Assembly: GCF_001591665.1 (NCBI RefSeq)
Contig: NZ_BCVI01000002.1
Span: forward strand, 1 to 39,524
Direction: 5' to 3'
Length of the DNA: 39,524 nucleotides
From: Neobacillus soli NBRC 102451
Lineage (GTDB): Bacteria > Bacillota > Bacilli > Bacillales > Cytobacillaceae
Position numbers and translations under genes: made by a program. The notes under the pieces are model-generated. The model ran no database searches and was not told the origin of the DNA. It worked only from the letters and a program-made list of their open reading frames with translations. How positions within the stretch are numbered: position 1 is the stretch's first letter; each line of letters begins with the position of its first letter. Shown here in pieces: positions 35,772-39,524 of the stretch.

Positions 35772-36734
35772 ATGACAGAATGGAAAGACGGAATTGCCAA
35801 GATTACCTTACCGACTCCTTTTCCGGTCGGAGATGTTAATGCCTATTTGATTAAAGGGGAGCGATTAACACTCGTCGACGCGGGGGTGAATACGGAAGAG
35901 TCTTGGAATTCACTTACGGCTCAAATGGATGATTTAAACTTGAGTCCCAACGATATTGAACAGGTGGTCCTTACTCACCATCACCCAGACCATGCCGGGA
36001 TGCTTGACTTTTTCCCGGATTCATTAGAGGTGTATGGTCATCCGTTGAATGAACGCTGGATTCGCCCAACGGAGGCTTTTCTTCAAGAACAAGAGGATTT
36101 TTTTCGTTTGTATTTCCAAGAGTTTGGTCTGCCAAAGGAATTTTTCCCGTTCCTTTCTGAGTTAAGAAAAACGCTGAAGTATTCGTGTAATCGCTCGCTG
36201 ACGGGACATCTTGTTGAGGGGATGAGGCCGCTTGGGCTTAATGACTGGCAGGTAATTGAAACACCTGGTCATGCTCAAAGTCAAATCGCGCTTTTTCGAG
36301 AAAAGGATGGAGTTTTAATTGGCGGCGACTTAATCTTAGCTCATATTTCTCCGAATCCCTTGCTCGAGCCGCCTGCGCCCGGTGAAACGGAAAGGCCGAA
36401 GCCGCAGCTTCAGCATAATGACTCGATGAAGAAGCTATTGTCGTACCCAATTCAATATGTCTACACTGGTCATGGGGAGGAAGTCCACCAGCTGGAAGAG
36501 CTGATTGAAAAAAGACTAACGCGGCAGCATGAGCGGGCAATGACGGTTAATAACTGGCTGAAACAAGAGAAGCTCACCGTTTTTGAAATCTGCCAGCGGC
36601 TTTTTCCATCTGTCTATCAGCGGGAACCGATATTAACCATATCGGAAACTGTGGCCCAGCTTGACTATTTATCCTCTATCGGAGAGATTATTAGTAATGA
36701 TAGTCTGCCCGTTCTTTATCAAGCTACGAGGTAA
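35772..36734 (+). CDS. yqjP: metallo-beta-lactamase-fold hydrolase (YqjP)
   Basis: This 320-residue protein has the dinuclear metal site H69-x-H71-x-D73-H74 (LTHHHPDHAG), TLVDAGVN, ETPGHAQSQIALF with GGDLIL, and a final VYTGHGEEV; a C-terminal winged-helix-like segment (FEICQRLFPSV...ETVAQLDYLSSIGEI) resembles that of LACTB2-type hydrolases. The substrate is unknown; LACTB2-like proteins cleave thioesters or RNA. The ATG has AAGGAG 9 nt upstream. The short-chain dehydrogenase gene follows after 33 bp, so the pair is likely an operon. Confidence 0.9.
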   Translation: MTEWKDGIAKITLPTPFPVGDVNAYLIKGERLTLVDAGVNTEESWNSLTAQMDDLNLSPNDIEQVVLTHHHPDHAGMLDFFPDSLEVYGHPLNERWIRPTEAFLQEQEDFFRLYFQEFGLPKEFFPFLSELRKTLKYSCNRSLTGHLVEGMRPLGLNDWQVIETPGHAQSQIALFREKDGVLIGGDLILAHISPNPLLEPPAPGETERPKPQLQHNDSMKKLLSYPIQYVYTGHGEEVHQLEELIEKRLTRQHERAMTVNNWLKQEKLTVFEICQRLFPSVYQREPILTISETVAQLDYLSSIGEIISNDSLPVLYQATR

Positions 36735-36767
36735 GATGAATGGGACCAACTCGGATGAGGTGTTATG

Positions 36768-37565
36768 ATGGTTAGGGAACATTTAAAAGGTAAAAATATT
36801 GTGATTACTGGTGCCTCCGGCGGAATTGGGGCAGAAATTGCCAAGCTTTGCGCCGCAAGTGGTGCCAATCTTGTCTTGCTTGCTCGAAGCATTGATAAGC
36901 TTGAGCAGCTGCAATCGGAACTGATGCAAAAATATCAGGTGAAAGTGGATGTTTTCCAGCTTGATGTGTCAAACACAGATCAGGTACAGGTAGTTTTTCG
37001 GCAGATTTTTGAAAAAGTTAGGGACATTGATATCCTTGTCAATAATGCCGGCTTTGGGGTGTTTCGCGAAGCCCATGAAGCCACGATAGATGAAATTAAA
37101 GGGATGTTTGAGGTGAATGTGGTAGGGCTAATGGCATGCACCAGTATGGTCTTGCCAAAGATGCGCGCCCGGCGTTATGGCCATATTATTAATATTGCCT
37201 CCCAGGCAGGTAAAATCGCCACGCCCAAATCCAGTGTTTATTCAGCTACAAAGCATGCCGTTCTTGGTTACACGAATTCGCTGAGAATGGAACTTGCTGA
37301 TTACAATGTCCAGGTGACAGCAGTGAACCCAGGACCAATTGCCACCAACTTTTTTAACATTGCCGATGAACAAGGTACTTATGTGAAAAATGTCCAACGG
37401 TTTATGCTCCAGCCTGAATATGTTGCCGGGAAAATTGTTGACAGCATGCTGACGAAAACCAGGGAGATTAATCTTCCGCGCTGGATGAACATGGGGAGCG
37501 TTGTGTATGTCCTTTTTCCACGACTGTTTGAGCGGATTGGAAAGCGGGCGTTTAATAAGAAATAG
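36768..37565 (+). CDS. yqjQ: short-chain dehydrogenase/reductase (YqjQ)
   Basis: This 265-residue classical SDR has the NAD(P) motif TGASGGIG near residue 15, NNAG in the 90s, the catalytic Ser145, Tyr158 and Lys162 (YSATKHA) and the PGPIATNF motif that follows. A C-terminal hydrophobic stretch (MNMGSVVYVLFPRLFERI) suggests loose membrane association. The substrate is not known. ATG 36768 is slightly better spaced from GAGGTG than the adjacent ATG 36765. It is followed by the tandem hairpin repeats, which may end its transcript. Confidence 0.9.
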   Translation: MVREHLKGKNIVITGASGGIGAEIAKLCAASGANLVLLARSIDKLEQLQSELMQKYQVKVDVFQLDVSNTDQVQVVFRQIFEKVRDIDILVNNAGFGVFREAHEATIDEIKGMFEVNVVGLMACTSMVLPKMRARRYGHIINIASQAGKIATPKSSVYSATKHAVLGYTNSLRMELADYNVQVTAVNPGPIATNFFNIADEQGTYVKNVQRFMLQPEYVAGKIVDSMLTKTREINLPRWMNMGSVVYVLFPRLFERIGKRAFNKK

Positions 37566-37580
37566 AGGCAAAGACCGCCA

Positions 37581-37744
37581 ATGAGGACAGAATTCTAGGT
37601 TTCATCACCGTTTTCGTCCTCATAGGCTCTCCATGAGGACAGAGTTCTAGGATTTATCACGATTTTTGTCCTCATGGACCCTTCATGAGGACAATATTCA
37701 TGGTTTCATCACCGTTTTCGTCCTCATAAACCTCTTATAAGGAC
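37581..37744. repeat. tandem 52-bp repeat array of hairpins (3 copies plus a partial fourth)
   Basis: Units start at 37581, 37633, 37685 and 37737, exactly 52 bp apart. Each full unit is an inverted repeat, ATGAGGAC ... GTCCTCAT, with arms at 37581-37588/37616-37623, 37633-37640/37668-37675 and 37685-37692/37720-37727, enclosing a variable T-rich centre of 27 bp. The fourth copy (ATAAGGAC) ends in a T-run. No ORF spans the array. It could act as a transcript terminator or RNA-stability element for yqjQ. Confidence 0.9.
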
Positions 37745-37842
37745 GTTTTTTTATTTCATCTCCAGTTCTAGCTCCCTAAATCTTTATGACAATCGTTTTT
37801 ATTATGATTTATAAATCTAAGAACCTAAGTATGGGAAAAATT

Positions 37843-38034
37843 TCACCCTGTTAAAAACTCATACACCGTATCATTTACAACCTCAAATAAATCCGCCGTA
37901 GGTTCTTCCTCTTTTATTTGAAAAATCCGTTTTGTCAGCTCCTCCAAATCCTTATCACCAATTGGCATGGACTCAGCCTCATAATACTGTTTTAAACAGT
38001 TCAAGATCATTTTGTTGATCAGCTTCTTTTCCAT
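37843..38034 (-). CDS. yqzH: YqzH-like protein, 63 aa
   Basis: This small acidic, helical protein has no membrane segment: KKLINKMILNCLKQYY, MPIGDKDLEELTKRIFQI and a conserved end ADLFEVVNDTVYEFLTG. Length and C-terminus fit the YqzH-like family, whose B. subtilis gene lies next to the polY2 counterpart. The ATG at 38034 is preferred because GAGGTG is 7 nt upstream; a TTG 18 nt earlier would start before that site. The function is unknown. It is divergent from polY2 and shares an intergenic region with LexA-like boxes, which suggests SOS linkage. Confidence 0.85.
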   Translation of the reverse strand: MEKKLINKMILNCLKQYYEAESMPIGDKDLEELTKRIFQIKEEEPTADLFEVVNDTVYEFLTG

Positions 38035-38054
38035 ACGAGTACACCTCACCAATC

Positions 38055-38060
38055 ATTATA
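38055..38060 (-). promoter_or_regulatory. candidate yqzH -10 box
   Basis: TATAAT on the minus strand lies 20 bp before the yqzH start. No convincing -35 box was found, which would fit an activator-dependent or weakly repressed promoter. Confidence 0.4.
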
Positions 38061-38116
38061 CCGCTTTTAGCCTAAATCTCCATATTGGAAACCCGCCAAA
38101 AAATTTCCATTGAATA

Positions 38117-38168
38117 CGAACGAATATTCGCTTAAGATATGAGTATAATGATAAAGAACTTATGTTCG
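38117..38168 (+). promoter_or_regulatory. polY2 promoter with two LexA/DinR-like boxes
   Basis: CGAACGAATATTCG (38117-38130) and AGAACTTATGTTCG (38155-38168) each match the Bacillus SOS box CGAAC-N4-GTTCG with one mismatch. They flank a TATAAT -10 box (38144-38149), the first lying in the -35 region and the second over the start of transcription. Binding by LexA at both would block polY2; yqzH could be affected from the other side. Confidence 0.75.
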
Positions 38169-38193
38169 ATATTTGGAAAGTGGAGGAAAAGTC

Positions 38194-39453
38194 ATGGTCG
38201 ATTACAGCGCATTACCGAAAAATAAAATTTTATGCGTGGACATGAAGAGCTTCTATGCAAGTTGTGCCGCTGTCATACTCGGACTCGACCCTTTGAATTG
38301 CTATTTGGCGGTGGCGGGCAACAAGGAGCGGCAGGGAAGTGTCGTGCTAGCCGCTTCTCCACGTTTGAAAAAGGAATTTGGGATCAAAACCGGCTCACGG
38401 CTGTTTGAGATTCCCAATGACCCGAGGATTCAAGTTGTTGAGCCAAAAATGGCCACGTATTTACGGATTGCAACAGAAATTTCGCGTGTGTTTAACCGCT
38501 ATGTGCCAAAAGAAGCCATTCATGTCTATAGTGTCGATGAAAGCTTTATTAAAGTGGATGGTGCCTTTCATTTGTGGGGTGATGCCCATACGATTGCCGA
38601 AAAAATACGGGCTGATATTAAGCGGGAATTCCAGCTTCCATGTGCGGCTGGGATTGGCCCCAATATGTTACTGGCGAAGCTTTGCCTTGACCTTGATGCA
38701 AAGAAAAAAGGAGTGGCGGAATGGACGTATGAAGATGTTCAGACGAAGCTTTGGAACGTATCACCACTTAGAGAAATGTGGGGAATCGGCAGACGTGTTG
38801 AAAAGACATTAAATGGCATGGGAATTTTCACGGTTGGTCAGCTGGCCCGTTATGATTTAGAAAAGCTGGAAAAGAAATTCGGAATTATGGGGAATCAGCT
38901 TTATCATCATGCGTGGGGGGTGGATCTGTCTGATTTGGGTGCACCACTTATCGAGGGACAAATCAGCTTTGGAAAAAGCCAAATTCTTTTAAGAGATTAT
39001 AAGGAGGAATCAGAAATTAAGGCGGTCATTTTAGAAATGTGTGAAGAAGTAGCCCGTAGAACAAGGACGCACCGGAAGGCAGGGAGAACAATCAGTCTCG
39101 GAGTCGGCTACAGCCAAGATGAATTTGGCGGCGGCTTTCATCGTTCCAGAACGATTCAACAGCCAACGAATGTGACGATGGATCTTTACCGTGTCTGCCT
39201 TGAATTATTTCATGAGCACTATAACGGAAAGACGGTAAGGCAAATTTCGCTTGCCATCGGAAATATTGTCGACGACCGCGAGCTTCAGCTCGACCTTTTC
39301 GACAGGGGTGCCTATAAAAGACGGGAGCTGGGCTATGTCGTTGATTCTGTTCGCAGGCGCTACGGCTCGGGTTCTCTATTACGTGCCGTTTCTTATACGG
39401 CTGCCGGAACGGCTAAGCACCGGGCAACACTCGTTGGAGGACATAAAATGTAA
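38194..39453 (+). CDS. polY2: Y-family DNA polymerase (PolY2/YqjW, UvrX-like)
   Basis: This 419-residue UmuC-type translesion polymerase has catalytic Asp16 in CVDMKSFYAS and D115-E116 in YSVDESFIKVD. A thumb (WGIGRRVEKTLNGMGIF), a little finger and a clamp-binding QLDLF at about 365-369 follow. ATG 38194 has GGAGG 7 nt upstream; the TTG 21 nt before it precedes that site. It is the SOS-induced partner of the constitutive-type PolY1 in this window; SOS control is supported by the boxes upstream. A repeat element begins directly after its TAA. Confidence 0.95.
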   Translation: MVDYSALPKNKILCVDMKSFYASCAAVILGLDPLNCYLAVAGNKERQGSVVLAASPRLKKEFGIKTGSRLFEIPNDPRIQVVEPKMATYLRIATEISRVFNRYVPKEAIHVYSVDESFIKVDGAFHLWGDAHTIAEKIRADIKREFQLPCAAGIGPNMLLAKLCLDLDAKKKGVAEWTYEDVQTKLWNVSPLREMWGIGRRVEKTLNGMGIFTVGQLARYDLEKLEKKFGIMGNQLYHHAWGVDLSDLGAPLIEGQISFGKSQILLRDYKEESEIKAVILEMCEEVARRTRTHRKAGRTISLGVGYSQDEFGGGFHRSRTIQQPTNVTMDLYRVCLELFHEHYNGKTVRQISLAIGNIVDDRELQLDLFDRGAYKRRELGYVVDSVRRRYGSGSLLRAVSYTAAGTAKHRATLVGGHKM

Positions 39454-39524
39454 TAAGAAAAGCGGAAGCGCCCGTTTAGCGGCGTATGGACTGGAGCGCT
39501 TTGACTGAGATAAAGGAAACACGG
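39452..39524 (+). repeat. dispersed structured repeat, copy 3, cut by the window end
   Basis: AATAAGAAAAGCGGAAGC followed by CGCCCGTTTAGCG, then GGACTGGAGCGCTTTGACT and the rest match the first 74 nt of the copy after zwf, in the same orientation relative to the upstream gene. The element continues beyond the window. Confidence 0.85.

Noticed and set aside
37581..37744. CRISPR array
   Set aside because: The repeats are palindromic ends around drifting centres with exact 52-bp period and short linkers, not constant repeats with unique spacers; no cas genes are present.
38378..38812. 144-codon ORF inside polY2
   Set aside because: It is an out-of-frame shadow of a well-supported polymerase gene, with no ribosome site.

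Overview
The window looks like a chromosomal segment of an endospore-forming Firmicute of the Bacillaceae (Bacillus/Neobacillus type). The base composition is low to moderate GC, GTG and TTG starts with strong Shine-Dalgarno sequences are frequent, there is a T-box leader, and gene order follows the Bacillus subtilis yqi-yqj region: yqiK, yqzF, bkdR, ptb-bcd-buk-lpdV-bkdAA-bkdAB-bkdB, yqiW(brxB), artPQR, yqjA, mce, yqjD, yqjE, polY1, zwf, rnz, namA, proI, yqjP, yqjQ, yqzH/polY2. No phage genes, transposases, tRNA, rRNA or CRISPR were seen.

Region 1 (1-11.7 kb) holds a small YycC-like gene, a glycerophosphodiesterase, a DUF2627 membrane protein, and the branched-chain keto acid system. BkdR, a sigma-54 enhancer-binding protein, sits upstream of a near-consensus sigma-54 promoter (3489-3505) that drives ptb-bcd-buk-lpdV-bkdAA-bkdAB-bkdB. 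The operon deaminates Leu/Ile/Val, oxidatively decarboxylates the keto acids to acyl-CoAs and can convert these to acyl phosphates and acids plus ATP. A structured repeat element is inserted between bkdAB and bkdB.

Region 2 (11.7-18.2 kb) holds a PadR regulator/DUF1129 membrane protein pair with a perfect inverted repeat at its promoter, then a mutA-mutB-meaB operon for B12-dependent methylmalonyl-CoA mutase and its GTPase chaperone. With mce and the carboxyltransferase at 24.7-26.7 kb, it gives most of the route from propionyl-CoA, an end product of Val/Ile breakdown, to succinyl-CoA. The biotin carboxylase subunit is not in the window.

Region 3 (18.2-27.9 kb) has an unrecognised lipoprotein, bacilliredoxin BrxB, an arginine-type ABC importer with two ARG-box-like sites, an aromatic-acid exporter-like protein overlapping an L,D-transpeptidase, a 31-codon Prli42 gene on the minus strand, mce-yqjD and a PepT-like peptidase.

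Region 4 (27.9-39.5 kb) has two Y-family DNA polymerases, zwf, RNase Z, the flavin ene-reductase NamA, a membrane glycosyltransferase, proI under a proline-type T-box, an MBL hydrolase plus SDR pair, a 52-bp tandem hairpin array, and a divergent yqzH/polY2 pair whose shared intergenic region carries two LexA-like boxes. Repeats of one dispersed family lie immediately after the stop codons of bkdAB, zwf and polY2, always in the same orientation relative to the gene. This is the most unusual signal in an otherwise syntenic housekeeping region.
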